Below are positions 34,538 through 42,850 of a DNA stretch of 64,000 nt, piece after piece. Made by a program: the position numbers and the translations under genes. The notes below the pieces were generated by a model. The model made no database searches, was not told the origin of the DNA, and worked only from the letters and a program-made list of their open reading frames with translations. The DNA comes from Saccharibacillus deserti (GTDB taxonomy: Bacteria > Bacillota > Bacilli > Paenibacillales > Paenibacillaceae). Location of the stretch: NCBI RefSeq assembly GCF_013618475.1, contig NZ_JABJVN010000006.1:186001-250000 (forward strand), read 5' to 3'. The first letter of the stretch is position 1. The number at the start of each line of letters is the position of its first letter.

Positions 34538-34966
34538 TTACTCGAAAACTCTTTTGCGCAGCAGCTCCAGTGCCTGTTCGATCCCTGTCAGCTCCGCTGC
34601 CGATAGGCCTGCAATCCGCTGTTCGAATCCCCGCTGCGCCTGTGCGAAGACCCGAGCCATAAGAGCCTGGCCTTCTTCGGACAAACGGAACATCTGACGC
34701 CGGCGGTCGGCTTCGTCTACTCCTTTTTCGCATAAGCCTTTCTCAAGCAGCTTGCGCAGTTCCCGGCTCGTATTGGGCAGCGACAGATTTACGCAGTCCG
34801 CGATTTCGCTTGGGGTCACGGGCTGTGAGAACATCATATACTCCAGAATTTTGTATTGGACGTGCGTGATATCTTCGTCTTTGACGCCGCGCGTCATCTC
34901 GTGCGTCACTTCGTGCACGGCGGATGCGAACGAGACGACTTTTTGAAACAAAGCGCTGTGATCCAT
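34538..34966 (-). CDS. MarR-family transcriptional regulator
   Basis: The start at 34966 follows GAGGTGAGAG; the frame extends upstream without a ribosome site. The 142-residue protein carries the MarR winged helix: VQYKILEYMMFSQPVTPSEI, NLSLPNTSRELRKLLEKGL (recognition helix), EADRRRQMFRLSEEGQALMA (wing with DRR motif). N- and C-terminal helices form the dimer interface. It is divergently transcribed from the quinone-reductase gene; the shared 120-base region contains long inverted repeats, so it probably represses that gene and itself. Similar MarR/NQO pairs sense quinones or oxidants through cysteine; here two cysteines occur (DCVNL, GLCEKG). Confidence 0.9.
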   Translation of the reverse strand: MDHSALFQKVVSFASAVHEVTHEMTRGVKDEDITHVQYKILEYMMFSQPVTPSEIADCVNLSLPNTSRELRKLLEKGLCEKGVDEADRRRQMFRLSEEGQALMARVFAQAQRGFEQRIAGLSAAELTGIEQALELLRKRVFE

Positions 34967-35013
34967 ACTCTCACCTCTTTTGTCCAACATAACAAAAAAG
35001 TTGTATTTAAACA

Positions 35014-35070
35014 ATTATCATTTGACAACTATATAAGCGGTATGATACCTTTTGGTTATCAAATGATAAT
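35014..35070. promoter_or_regulatory. Divergent operator region with 12-bp inverted repeat
   Basis: ATTATCATTTGA at 35014-35025 is the exact reverse complement of TCAAATGATAAT at 35059-35070. A TTGACA box (35022-35027) overlaps the left arm, and a second palindrome, GGTATGATACC, sits between the arms. This is the expected layout for MarR repression of both divergent genes. The -10 boxes are not clear. Confidence 0.6.
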
Positions 35071-35086
35071 GAAAAGAGGGGATTCG

Positions 35087-35674
35087 ATGAACATGCTTCT
35101 GGTCTATGCCCATCCCAACCACAAGAGTCTGAGTTATTCGTTTATGCAAGAGGTGCTTCGCGGCGCAGAAGAGAATCAAGAGGTGCAGGAAGTGCGCGTG
35201 CTTGACCTCTACGAAGAAGGATTCAACCCGGTGCTGGTTTTTAACGAAGATAAAAGAAGACGCGATATGCATCTGGATCCCGAGCTTGCGCGGCATCGTG
35301 AACTGCTGATCTGGGCGGACAAGATCGTGCTGATCTACCCGATCTGGTGGGGCCGTCCTCCGGCGATGATGATGGGCTTTATCGACCGGATGTTCGCTTC
35401 GAAGTTTGCTTATCTCGACAAAGGCGGCCTGATGCCGGAAGGACTGCTGAAAGGCAAAACGGCCGTCTGCATCTCCGTCATGAAAGGCCCGACAGGCTAT
35501 TTGCGGCTGTTGATGGGCAATGCCCACCAGGTTCTGATGCGCAGAGCGCTGTTCGGCTACGTCGGCATCAAAAAAGTAAAGTTCTTCGAATTCGGCGGCA
35601 TGGAAAAACCCCAGGGCAAACAGAAGCAGAAGCTGGAGAAAGTGTACCGGTATTTCCGGGACGTCGCTCAGTAA
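35087..35674 (+). CDS. NAD(P)H quinone oxidoreductase, flavodoxin-like (KefF/MdaB type)
   Basis: ATG 35087 follows AAAAGAGGGG. The 195-residue protein has MLLVYAHPNHKSLSYSFMQE, the flavin phosphate-binding signature of the NQO1/KefF fold, then WADKIVLIYPIWWGRPPAMM (YPIWW motif), MGFIDRMFASKFAY, and a C-terminal basic helix (KQKQKLEKVYRYF). It probably carries out two-electron reduction of quinones or azo compounds using FAD/FMN. Control by the divergent MarR protein is likely from the inverted repeats upstream. A bidirectional terminator follows. Confidence 0.9.
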   Translation: MNMLLVYAHPNHKSLSYSFMQEVLRGAEENQEVQEVRVLDLYEEGFNPVLVFNEDKRRRDMHLDPELARHRELLIWADKIVLIYPIWWGRPPAMMMGFIDRMFASKFAYLDKGGLMPEGLLKGKTAVCISVMKGPTGYLRLLMGNAHQVLMRRALFGYVGIKKVKFFEFGGMEKPQGKQKQKLEKVYRYFRDVAQ

Positions 35675-35702
35675 GTTAGTGTTCACTATAGGGAACGACA
35701 TG

Positions 35703-35735
35703 AAAAAGGACCGGCTTCTAGAGCCGGTCCTTTTA
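35703..35735. terminator. Bidirectional terminator between quinone reductase and secreted helical protein genes
   Basis: AAAAGGACCGGCT and AGCCGGTCCTTTT form a perfect 13-bp stem with a TCTAG-type loop. Confidence 0.92.
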
Positions 35736-35769
35736 TCTTTTTCCCCTAGCCTTTTCTCTCTCATTCCGT

Positions 35770-36948
35770 TCAGAATTTCCCCGGCATCTTCTTCACGACC
35801 GCTTCCGACAGATCGTTGCCGGTCATCCACATATGGTTATAACCGATGCGCAGTGCCTGATAGGTCTTGGCATAGTTGGCGTTATGATAGGAGTCGATTG
35901 CCGTGATGACATGCGCGCCGTGCATGGCGTTGGCCTGGTACGTCATCGTCTTATCCAGCGGCAGACGGTTCACCTGGAACGCGGTGATCTTGGCGACGAA
36001 ATCGCCGAGGTCGGCTTTGGCGGCTTTGCGGCCCGCTTCATTGCCGGCAAGCGTAGCTGCCAGATAGAGCTGGTAATCCTTGATATGGCGGTTCCACTGC
36101 TGGTTGAACGTTTTGGCGGCTCCGGCTCCGAACAGGCTGCGGTGCGTCGCGGTCAGCGCGGCCGTGTTTTTGTCCAGCGCGGCTTTGGCGTTGGCGTAAT
36201 CCGGCGCTTTGTCGTGAGCTTTCTGAAGCACCAGGATCGACAGGATCGCGTGCTCGCCGAGTCCTTGTCCCATCTGCTGGCGCAGGTAAGCGGCGTCCGT
36301 CTGGGTCGTCGTTTCGTCGAATTTCGCCGGGAACTGCTTCACGACGGCGGTCGCCATCATGGCGCCGATCATCGAAGTACGGGCATACGCGTTATGCGCG
36401 GCCGTGTAGGCGGTTCCATACTTGCCCGCGGCATATCCGTCGAACGACTGGAGCAGATACTGTTCATGGACCAGAAGATTTTGTTCCAGCATTTTGCGAT
36501 CGAGATGCGGATTAAGATTGTTCAGGAGGGTTGCCATGGAAGCGGCATTCTTCTTCAATCCCATTGTCGCCTGCTTGCGCGCGTCGTTGTTTTTGGACTT
36601 CGTGGCGTCCACGTAATTCATCAGCAGCGCGATGTGGTTATCCCAGCCCGTGCGGAACGTTTGGGCGGCGCTTTTGCCGTAGAGCTCCGAGACCATCATG
36701 GCCATCGTGTTGGAGTTGGCGTTCAGCACGTTCGCCGCTTCGGCAGCGTCCGGTGCCTGATCGAATCTTTTTTGCATAGCGATAATCGTGTAGTAGGCGT
36801 GTTCCCCGTGGACTTTGGCCATTGTGGTTCGCATGTCGGCAGCCGGAGTCTTGGTAGTCGGGGCCGGAGCGCCGAAAGCGGCTGCGGGAAGGGCGAGCAG
36901 AAGCAGACAGAGCAGGGAGAGAAGAAGAGGGCGGATCGGTTTTTTCAT
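35770..36948 (-). CDS. Secreted helical protein with two homologous halves, function unknown
   Basis: The 392-residue protein has a signal peptide (RPLLLSLLCLLLLALPAAAF, cleavage near FGA). The mature part is built of two copies of a ~160-residue helical domain, residues ~45-205 and ~230-392. Matching blocks are GEHAYYTIIAMQKRFDQAPD with GEHAILSILVLQKAHDKAPD, AAQTFRTGWDNHIALLMNY with AAKTFNQQWNRHIKDYQLYL, and AVVKQFPAKF with AVVKKMPGKF. Conserved His, Trp and Tyr residues repeat in both halves, so a ligand or metal site is possible. No family was recognised. GGAGAC precedes the ATG. It could be a cell-surface or extracellular four-helix-bundle protein; this is only structural inference. Confidence 0.7.
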   Translation of the reverse strand: MKKPIRPLLLSLLCLLLLALPAAAFGAPAPTTKTPAADMRTTMAKVHGEHAYYTIIAMQKRFDQAPDAAEAANVLNANSNTMAMMVSELYGKSAAQTFRTGWDNHIALLMNYVDATKSKNNDARKQATMGLKKNAASMATLLNNLNPHLDRKMLEQNLLVHEQYLLQSFDGYAAGKYGTAYTAAHNAYARTSMIGAMMATAVVKQFPAKFDETTTQTDAAYLRQQMGQGLGEHAILSILVLQKAHDKAPDYANAKAALDKNTAALTATHRSLFGAGAAKTFNQQWNRHIKDYQLYLAATLAGNEAGRKAAKADLGDFVAKITAFQVNRLPLDKTMTYQANAMHGAHVITAIDSYHNANYAKTYQALRIGYNHMWMTGNDLSEAVVKKMPGKF

Positions 36949-37121
36949 GGATGTGTCTCCTTTTCCGTATATTGGACGTTCGCTTACCTTATAAAGAAAA
37001 AGGCGTCGCTTGAAACATGGGCGGAGTGAATTTGTATTCTCCTTTCGGGCATGCTATCCTAGAGGCCGTAAAGCGCGGAAAGACGGGCAGGTCCATCTTG
37101 ATTGCAAACGGAGGCGAACTT

Positions 37122-38144
37122 ATGAAAGCGCTGTTTATCGGAGGAACGGGTACGATCAGTACGGAGATTACGAAGCTGCTGCTTGCGCAGGGGCATGAAC
37201 TTTATTTGCTCAACCGGGGCAACCGCAACGCGGAGCTGCCGGAAGGGGCGCATCTGCTGCAGGGCGACATCAACGATGAAGCGAAAGTGGCGGAGCTGAT
37301 TGCCGATCTGGAATTCGACGCGGTCGCGCAGTTTATCGCTTTCGTGCCGGAGCAGGTCGAGCGCGATTGCCGGCTGTTCAAAGGCAAGACGAAGCAGTAT
37401 CTCTTTATCGGTTCGGCTTCGGCTTACCAGTCCCCGCCGGCGGATTACCGGATTACGGAGAGTACGCCGCTCGCCAATCCGTATTGGGAATATTCGCGCA
37501 ACAAGATTGCCTGCGAAGAGTATCTGATGAAGCAGTACCGCGAAGAGGGCTTCCCGGTGACGATCGTGCGTCCGAGCCATACGTACAGCGAACGCTCCGT
37601 ACCGGTAGGCGTACATGGTGCCCAGGGACCGTGGCAGGTGCTGCGGCGGATGCAGGAAGGCAAGCCGGTCCTCGTGCACGGAGACGGAACGTCGCTCTGG
37701 ACGGTCACCCACAGTCGGGACTTCGCCAAAGGGTTCGTCGGGCTGATGGGCAATATCCATGCGATCGGCGACGCGGTGCATATCACCTCGGACGAATCGG
37801 TTACCTGGAATCAGATTCACGAGATTGTCGCTTCCGCGCTTGGAGTGAAGCCGAAGCTGCTGCATGTCCCCTCGGAGTTCCTGGACGCCTGCAGCGGGGA
37901 GGATTATCGCGGCAGCCTGCTCGGCGACAAAGCCAATACGGTCGTCTTCGACAACTCGAAGCTCAAGCGCCTCGTGCCGGAATTTGCCGCGACGACACGG
38001 GCGGATCAGGGACTGCGCGAAGCGGTGGAATATATGCTGGCGCATGCCGATACGCAGCAGGAAGACCCGGAATTCGATGCCTGGAGCGATAAAGTGGCGG
38101 CGGCGCTGGAACGGGCGATTCAAGAGGTAAAAGGGGACCGATAG
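37122..38144 (+). CDS. NAD-dependent epimerase/dehydratase (extended SDR)
   Basis: ATG 37122 follows GGAGGCG. The 340-residue protein begins KALFIGGTGTISTEITKLLL, the GxxGxxx Rossmann motif in its SDR variant. It continues with LLNRGNRNAELPEGAHLLQG, LFIGSASAYQSPPADYRITE (catalytic Ser region), and YSRNKIACEEYLMKQY, where the usual YxxxK Tyr-Lys is seen as Y-S-R-N-K. The C-terminal substrate domain has VHGDGTSLWTVTHSRDFAKG. The layout matches isoflavone-reductase/NAD-epimerase-like SDRs with nucleotide-sugar or small-molecule substrates; the substrate is not identifiable. A terminator follows. Confidence 0.9.
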   Translation: MKALFIGGTGTISTEITKLLLAQGHELYLLNRGNRNAELPEGAHLLQGDINDEAKVAELIADLEFDAVAQFIAFVPEQVERDCRLFKGKTKQYLFIGSASAYQSPPADYRITESTPLANPYWEYSRNKIACEEYLMKQYREEGFPVTIVRPSHTYSERSVPVGVHGAQGPWQVLRRMQEGKPVLVHGDGTSLWTVTHSRDFAKGFVGLMGNIHAIGDAVHITSDESVTWNQIHEIVASALGVKPKLLHVPSEFLDACSGEDYRGSLLGDKANTVVFDNSKLKRLVPEFAATTRADQGLREAVEYMLAHADTQQEDPEFDAWSDKVAAALERAIQEVKGDR

Positions 38145-38150
38145 TCCCGG

Positions 38151-38186
38151 AAAAGCGCTCCGCGTCTGCCGCGGGCGCTTTTTTGA
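38151..38186 (+). terminator. Terminator of the SDR gene
   Basis: AAAAGCGC-T-CCGCG pairs with CGCGG-G-CGCTTTT (one mismatch), followed by TTTT. Confidence 0.75.
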
Positions 38187-38364
38187 TGTGGGGTTTCCCG
38201 GACGCCGAGCACCCCGAGTGATTCCCGATACCCAATTATTGTTTGGGATTCGGAAGCTAAACTGCTATATACTAGAGAAAATGTGGGTAAGAGATAAAGC
38301 AAGCACTTGTGTGCGCATAAGTGCCTTTTCGTGTTTGATATTATTCTAAATGGAGCGGGTGAAA

Positions 38365-39942
38365 ATGGCGCAGCAGTTGCTCGTATACGTGTCGGTCATT
38401 CTGATGGGAGGAACGCTGAGCCTTTTTCTGGCGGTTTATGCGCTGCTTCGTTTCCGCAATGCGCCGGGAGGCCGGTATTATGTTCTGGCGGCGCTGATGG
38501 CGTCTCTTCTGGCCTATGGATATGCTTTCGAATTAACGAGTGCCGATCTTGGACAGATCAAGTTCTGGATCGGGATCGAATATTTCTCTCTGCCGTTTCT
38601 GCCGGTCTTTACCCTGCTGATGTGTCTGGAGTATGCGGGTATTGTACCGGGTCCCTGGAAAAGGCGGGCTTTGTTCGCGATCCCTGCGATCACCTTCGTG
38701 CTTCAGCATACGAACGACTGGCATCATTTGTATTACGCTTCGATCGGGCTTCAGCCGAACCTGGATTTTCCGATCGTCAAACTGACGGCCGGTCCTTGGT
38801 ATATCGTACATACGCTGTTTCTCTACGGCTGTCTGGCCCTTTCGATCGCCGCCCTGCTGCTGCAGATCCGCAAAGCCCGTCACCGGTTCCGGATGCAGAT
38901 GCTGGCTATGGCGGCCGGGGTGCTGGTGCCCGTCGCCGGCAACCTCTATTACCTGGCCGGGCTGAGTCCGTACGGGATCGATCTGGGTCCTGTGTTTATC
39001 AGCGTTTCGTTCATTTTTCACAGTATGGCCGTGTTCCGTTTCCGCATGTTCAACGTGGCCCCGATCGCGCGGGATATCGTGTTTGAGAGTATGGGAGACG
39101 GCGTGCTTGTGCTCAATGAGCAGCAGCTGGTCGTCGATTACAACCGGGCGATGCTGACGTTCGTGCCCGAACTGGCCCCACGCAGTATCGGACGTTTCGC
39201 GCCTGACGTGCTGGATGGCCGTCCGGAGATCGCCGCATGTATCCAAGCCGGCCAGGAAAGCGATCTGCTGCTGGAATCCGGAGCCGAGGCGCCGGTCTAT
39301 GTGCATGTCCGGTTTTCTCCGATTCGGGGACGGGCAGGCTGCCGATCGGGCAGTATCGTGACCTTTGTCGATATTACGGAAAGGATCGCCATGGAACAGG
39401 AACTCAAGCGCCTGGCGAGCACGGACGGTCTGACGGGCTTGTTCAACAAGAGCACGCTGATCGAACGTTCCGAACGCGTAATCGGCAGGGCGCCTGCGAA
39501 CGGTGCGGGTGTCTCGGTCGTGATGTTCGACGTCGATCATTTCAAGAAAGTGAATGATACCCTCGGGCACGAAGCGGGAGACCGCGTGCTTGGCGAAGTG
39601 GCGAACGTCATCCGCGCGGTTCTGGGCGAACAGGGAATTGCCGGACGCTACGGCGGCGACGAATTCGTGCTTTGTCTGCCGGACACGGGCCCGGACAAAG
39701 CCGTACTCTGCGCGGAGAGGATCCGAGCCGGGATCGAAATGCTGGAGATCCCTATGGAAGGTCGTCTGATTCGCGTGACGTCGAGCTTCGGCGCCTCGCA
39801 TATGCGGCCTTCATCCGGGTCGGATATGCAGATCTTGATGCGACGCGCGGATCAGGCTCTCTACCGGGCCAAGAAGCTCGGTCGCAATAGGGTCGCTCTG
39901 GATGCGGCGGACGGAACGGCCGAATCCCGCGAAGCCACCTGA
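38365..39942 (+). CDS. Membrane diguanylate cyclase (7TM sensor, PAS, GGDEF)
   Basis: ATG 38365 is preferred over 38350 because GGAGCGGGTG precedes it. The 525-residue protein has an N-terminal seven-helix region (residues ~5-225) of the histidine-kinase-N type, with FWIGIEYFSLPFLPVFTLLM and LQHTNDWHHLYYASIGLQPN, a conserved His/Trp-rich loop. A PAS-like segment (~240-340) carries MGDGVLVLNEQQLVVDYNRA and SIVTFVDITERIAMEQELKR. The GGDEF domain (~345-515) has ASTDGLTGLFNKSTLIERSE and an intact active site RYGGDEFVLCLPD. It should make cyclic di-GMP at the membrane in response to an unknown signal. Confidence 0.93.
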   Translation: MAQQLLVYVSVILMGGTLSLFLAVYALLRFRNAPGGRYYVLAALMASLLAYGYAFELTSADLGQIKFWIGIEYFSLPFLPVFTLLMCLEYAGIVPGPWKRRALFAIPAITFVLQHTNDWHHLYYASIGLQPNLDFPIVKLTAGPWYIVHTLFLYGCLALSIAALLLQIRKARHRFRMQMLAMAAGVLVPVAGNLYYLAGLSPYGIDLGPVFISVSFIFHSMAVFRFRMFNVAPIARDIVFESMGDGVLVLNEQQLVVDYNRAMLTFVPELAPRSIGRFAPDVLDGRPEIAACIQAGQESDLLLESGAEAPVYVHVRFSPIRGRAGCRSGSIVTFVDITERIAMEQELKRLASTDGLTGLFNKSTLIERSERVIGRAPANGAGVSVVMFDVDHFKKVNDTLGHEAGDRVLGEVANVIRAVLGEQGIAGRYGGDEFVLCLPDTGPDKAVLCAERIRAGIEMLEIPMEGRLIRVTSSFGASHMRPSSGSDMQILMRRADQALYRAKKLGRNRVALDAADGTAESREAT

Positions 39943-39962
39943 CGAAGAAGAGGAAAGCGGCG

Positions 39963-40217
39963 ATGGCGGAAAATAAATACAAGGCACTCGAGCTGGAAAC
40001 GCCGGATATCTACGAACCGGAAGGATTGGAAGTCGGCGTGACGTCGAACTGCAATTTCAAATGCGATGACTGCTGCGCTTACCGACGCGGAATCGTTCGG
40101 CGCTTATTACGGGATGGACCCGCGCGTCTACGACAAAGTGATCGAAAATATTGGCGGATTTCCTGGAGCAGCTTCCGTGTCCGGCTTATGAAGCGCTGTT
40201 TCCGGCCGCTCCGTAGG
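39963..40217 (+). pseudogene. Radical SAM protein remnant (internal deletion and frameshift)
   Basis: ATG 39963 follows AAGAGGAAAG. The first 40 codons encode KYKALELETPDIYEPEGLEV then VTSNCNFKCDDCCAYRRG. The CxxxCxxC motif that ligates the radical-SAM iron-sulfur cluster is seen in NCNFKCDDC. From about 40075 a different frame reads ALTDAESFGAYYGMDPRVYD then KVIENI, and a third reads ADFLEQLPCPAYEALFPAAP with a stop at 40217. The pieces look like the start and the last ~50 codons of one larger radical SAM gene with the middle lost. It follows the GGDEF gene by 20 bases and was probably cotranscribed. Confidence 0.6.
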
Positions 40218-40409
40218 CGAAATGCGTTCGCTTGGCGCACAGGCCTCCCCTTGCGGCGGCCGCCGCTTGTTTGCTGCAAATTTCGATTCCCGCTTGTGCG
40301 GGAGCCTCTTCATAACGTACGATAGAACGACAGACGTCCATGCGCATCGGAAAGACCGCTCAAACGGTCCGGCGGGAGGCGAGGGGCGCGAAAGCGAGGC
40401 GAACAAATC

Positions 40410-40592
40410 ATGGCAAGCAAGAAGGGCGGCACGGGCCGCGGAACCGGCAAGAAAGGCTGGAACCGCTGGCAGAAAGCGGAGAACCGCAAGAAGAATGCAC
40501 CCAAACCTTACAAGACCAAAGGCAAGGATACCGAAGCAAAATCCGAAACGAAATCCGAAATCGGCGAAAAGGGCAGACTGGACGGCGAATAA
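40410..40592 (+). CDS. Small basic DUF3934-type protein
   Basis: ATG 40410 follows GCGAGGCG. The 60-residue protein is strongly basic: MASKKGGTGRGTGKKGWNRW, then QKAENRKKNAPKPYKTKGKD. The GTGKKGWNRWQ core with a KPYK tail is the pattern of the short DUF3934 family of Bacillales. Its function is unknown; charge and size suggest nucleic-acid or ribosome association. It lies before a long perfect terminator. Confidence 0.7.
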   Translation: MASKKGGTGRGTGKKGWNRWQKAENRKKNAPKPYKTKGKDTEAKSETKSEIGEKGRLDGE

Positions 40593-40716
40593 ATCGCCGG
40601 ACCGGCCGCAGCCGATGGAAATAGAGTCGGCGCAGCAGCGCAGAACGCGAACACAATCCATATCCCCGCAGGAGTTTTCGGTGCAAGCAAGCCCGGAACT
40701 TTTCGCGCGGCAGAAT

Positions 40717-40772
40717 CCAAAAGACCGCTTTCCGCAGCCATCGTACAGATGGCGCGGAAAGCGGTCTTTTGG
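40717..40772. terminator. Bidirectional terminator with 19-bp perfect stem
   Basis: CCAAAAGACCGCTTTCCGC at 40717-40735 is the exact reverse complement of 40754-40772. The 18-base loop contains a second small stem (GCCATC/GATGGC). It serves both the DUF3934 gene and the convergent YkgJ-type gene. Confidence 0.92.
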
Positions 40773-40819
40773 GGTTTGGGCACCGGCCGGGGCTGGGCCC
40801 GGCCATCAGGTCCGATCAT

Positions 40820-41704
40820 TCAATTCGTCTGCGCTCCGTGCGCCGCCATCCGGGCATTGTGTTCGTCCAGCGGCAGATCGAAGTTGTCTGGGCTGCCCAG
40901 CTTAGCCGTCTGTCCGTTTCCGTGCCGGCCGTACAGGACCAGCCAGTAAAAGATCGGATATTGGCGCAGCAGACGCCGCTGCGGTCCGATGCGTACATCG
41001 GCGAGCTCTTCGTAACGGGGCCACAGGTCCGCGACGTTCGGCGTGATCTTGCGGTGGCTCCGTCCGCCGTCGATATGTTCGCAGACCCGTTCGGACTGAA
41101 GCCGTTCGCGCCAGGAGCCGTAGAAGGTGTGCGAGCTGCCGTGCGTCCGGCAGAGGAACGGCCGTGCGGGATACACGCGGCACCGTCCGCTGTCGGCGTC
41201 GAGCAGCGGACAGGGGAAACTGTTGCGGCCCGCATGACGGCGGACGGCTTCAAGTTCGCCTTTGCGATCGACCGTATGGGTCAAAGAAGCGTGCATAGCC
41301 GGGTTTTCGCGTTCGAGAGCCGCCAGGTTTTCTTCCGCCCGCCCGAAGGCTTCGCGAATTTCTTCCCGACTCCAATGGCGTTCCATATAGACAAGCAGCA
41401 GTTCGAATTCGACCTGGGATACAGGGAAATAATCGGAGCAGCACGAGCTGCAGCCTTCGTGGCAGGGAGGCTGCTTGGGGCTGCCGGCCCGGTAGTCTTC
41501 GATCGTCCGTTCGACGTCCTGATACAGGCGATTGATCTGCGCCGCCCGGCTGTCGGCCGAAGCGGTCTTGTGGCAGAGCCGCATCGGGCGTCCGCTGCCG
41601 CAGAAGCAGGGTTCGTTGGAATCCGCAGTCGGCTGTGTCCGCGGCGCTTCCGGGGTATTCGGCATGAATAGCTTCACTTCCTTGAATTTGGATTCTGTTT
41701 CCAT
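40820..41704 (-). CDS. YkgJ-family cysteine-cluster protein with SEC-C motif
   Basis: Two starts are possible: ATG 41704 (AGGGGG upstream, chosen) and ATG 41665 (AAGGAAGTG upstream, giving 281 residues). The 294-residue protein has an N-terminal SEC-C zinc motif (PCFCGSGRPMRLCH) and then a YkgJ (Fe/Zn) cluster: CHEGCSSCCSDYFPVSQVEF, followed by FPCPLLDADSGRCRVYPARP and FLCRTHG. The cysteine pattern CxxxCxxCC...CPxL...CxxYxxRPxxCR is that of the putative zinc- or iron-binding oxidoreductase-like CxxCxxCC family. The function is unknown. It is divergent from the ADP-ribose operon. Confidence 0.88.
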   Translation of the reverse strand: METESKFKEVKLFMPNTPEAPRTQPTADSNEPCFCGSGRPMRLCHKTASADSRAAQINRLYQDVERTIEDYRAGSPKQPPCHEGCSSCCSDYFPVSQVEFELLLVYMERHWSREEIREAFGRAEENLAALERENPAMHASLTHTVDRKGELEAVRRHAGRNSFPCPLLDADSGRCRVYPARPFLCRTHGSSHTFYGSWRERLQSERVCEHIDGGRSHRKITPNVADLWPRYEELADVRIGPQRRLLRQYPIFYWLVLYGRHGNGQTAKLGSPDNFDLPLDEHNARMAAHGAQTN

Positions 41705-41777
41705 TATACCCCCTTGATCGCACCAAACGGAAATCAGGGCTGCGAAAGGTTTGACGAGGAAGGGAGCTTCGATTAAT

Positions 41778-41792
41778 ATTGTTAGTAACAAT
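41778..41792. promoter_or_regulatory. 15-bp palindrome upstream of the Nudix operon
   Basis: ATTGTTA and TAACAAT are perfect arms around a single G, in an AT-rich promoter-like stretch (41770-41815) between the divergent YkgJ and Nudix genes. It is a plausible operator, perhaps for the Nudix-winged-helix protein itself if that is an NrtR-like regulator. Confidence 0.5.
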
Positions 41793-41866
41793 TAGATAAT
41801 ATCATAAATTGAATAACAACAACTCCGCCCGGGAAATCGGCTGCGGAGCCCGAAGGAGGAGCTGCA

Positions 41867-42850
41867 GTGGATACCGGCAGCAGAAACAAACACGGCGGCG
41901 AAGCGCTGCGCGACGCGAACGGTTTGACGGAAGAAGAATTTCTGGGGAGCTATGATGCCGGCGATTACGAACGTCCTTCGGTCGCCGCGGACATGGTGAT
42001 CTTTACCGTGGCGGGCGAGAAGGAAGAGAACTACCGCAAGCTGCCGAAACGTACGCTGCGCGTTCTGCTTATCCGGCGCGGAGGGCACCCGTACCTCGGC
42101 TGCTGGGCGCTTCCCGGAGGATTTGTACGGCCGACGGAAACGGCCGATCAGGCGGCCGCCCGGGAACTGCGCGAAGAAACGGGCGTGGACCGCGTCTATC
42201 TGGAGCAGCTGCATACGTTCAGCGACGTAGGGCGCGATCCGCGGACTTGGGTGATGAGCTGCGCCTATATGGCGCTTGTCGACAGCCGGGGGCTGCATGT
42301 GGAAGCCGGCGACGATGCCGATCGGGCGGCCTGGTTCGAGCTGACCTACCGCCTGCAGAGCGACAGCCGGGAGCGCTTGGAATCGGGCGGCATCCTGCAT
42401 GTCCGCCGCTTCGAATTGAAGCTTGCCTTGGACAAGGCGGAAGCGGATCTGACCGGAGAATCTGCGGGCGAAACGGAGCGGATCGAACTGACCGCGGTCG
42501 TCGAATGCCGCCGCACCCGTACCCGCGGAGCATCGGCGGACGAGTACCGGATCCGGAGCAACGAAGGGCTGGCTTTCGACCATGCGAAGATTATCGCCAT
42601 GGCGATCGAGCGCTTGAGAGAACGGGTGGAGCGAAGCGACCTGGCGCTGCATTTGATGCCGGAGCGATTTACGCTTACGGAACTGCAGCAGGTCTATGAA
42701 TCGGTTCTGGACCGGGAGCTGTTAAAAGCGGCTTTCCGCCGCAAAGCGGAACCGCTTGTGGAGAAAACGGACGAATATACGGAAAAGGCGGGCCATCGAC
42801 CTTCGAGATTGTACCGGCGCGGCCGCGAGGAATGGGGCGATTACGAATGA
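41867..42850 (+). CDS. Nudix protein with C-terminal winged helix (NrtR/ADP-ribose Nudix type)
   Basis: GTG 41867 lies 7 bases after AAGGAGGAG. The 327-residue protein has the family N-terminus (YDAGDYERPSVAADMVIFTV), then a Nudix box GFVRPTETADQAAARELREE then TGVD (GX5EX7REUXEEXGU intact), so hydrolysis is possible. LEQLHTFSDVGRDPRTWVMS is characteristic of the ADP-ribose-recognising NrtR group. The C-terminal ~90 residues form a winged-helix-like region (MPERFTLTELQQVYESVLDR). The protein may hydrolyse ADP-ribose or act as an NAD-responsive repressor; which of these cannot be settled. Its stop overlaps the NADAR start (ATGA). Confidence 0.88.
   Translation: MDTGSRNKHGGEALRDANGLTEEEFLGSYDAGDYERPSVAADMVIFTVAGEKEENYRKLPKRTLRVLLIRRGGHPYLGCWALPGGFVRPTETADQAAARELREETGVDRVYLEQLHTFSDVGRDPRTWVMSCAYMALVDSRGLHVEAGDDADRAAWFELTYRLQSDSRERLESGGILHVRRFELKLALDKAEADLTGESAGETERIELTAVVECRRTRTRGASADEYRIRSNEGLAFDHAKIIAMAIERLRERVERSDLALHLMPERFTLTELQQVYESVLDRELLKAAFRRKAEPLVEKTDEYTEKAGHRPSRLYRRGREEWGDYE

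Noticed and set aside
38303-38332. Hairpin before the GGDEF gene as a c-di-GMP riboswitch
   Set aside because: It lacks the conserved GEMM core sequences and tetraloop-receptor pattern; it is kept only as a low-interest leader hairpin.
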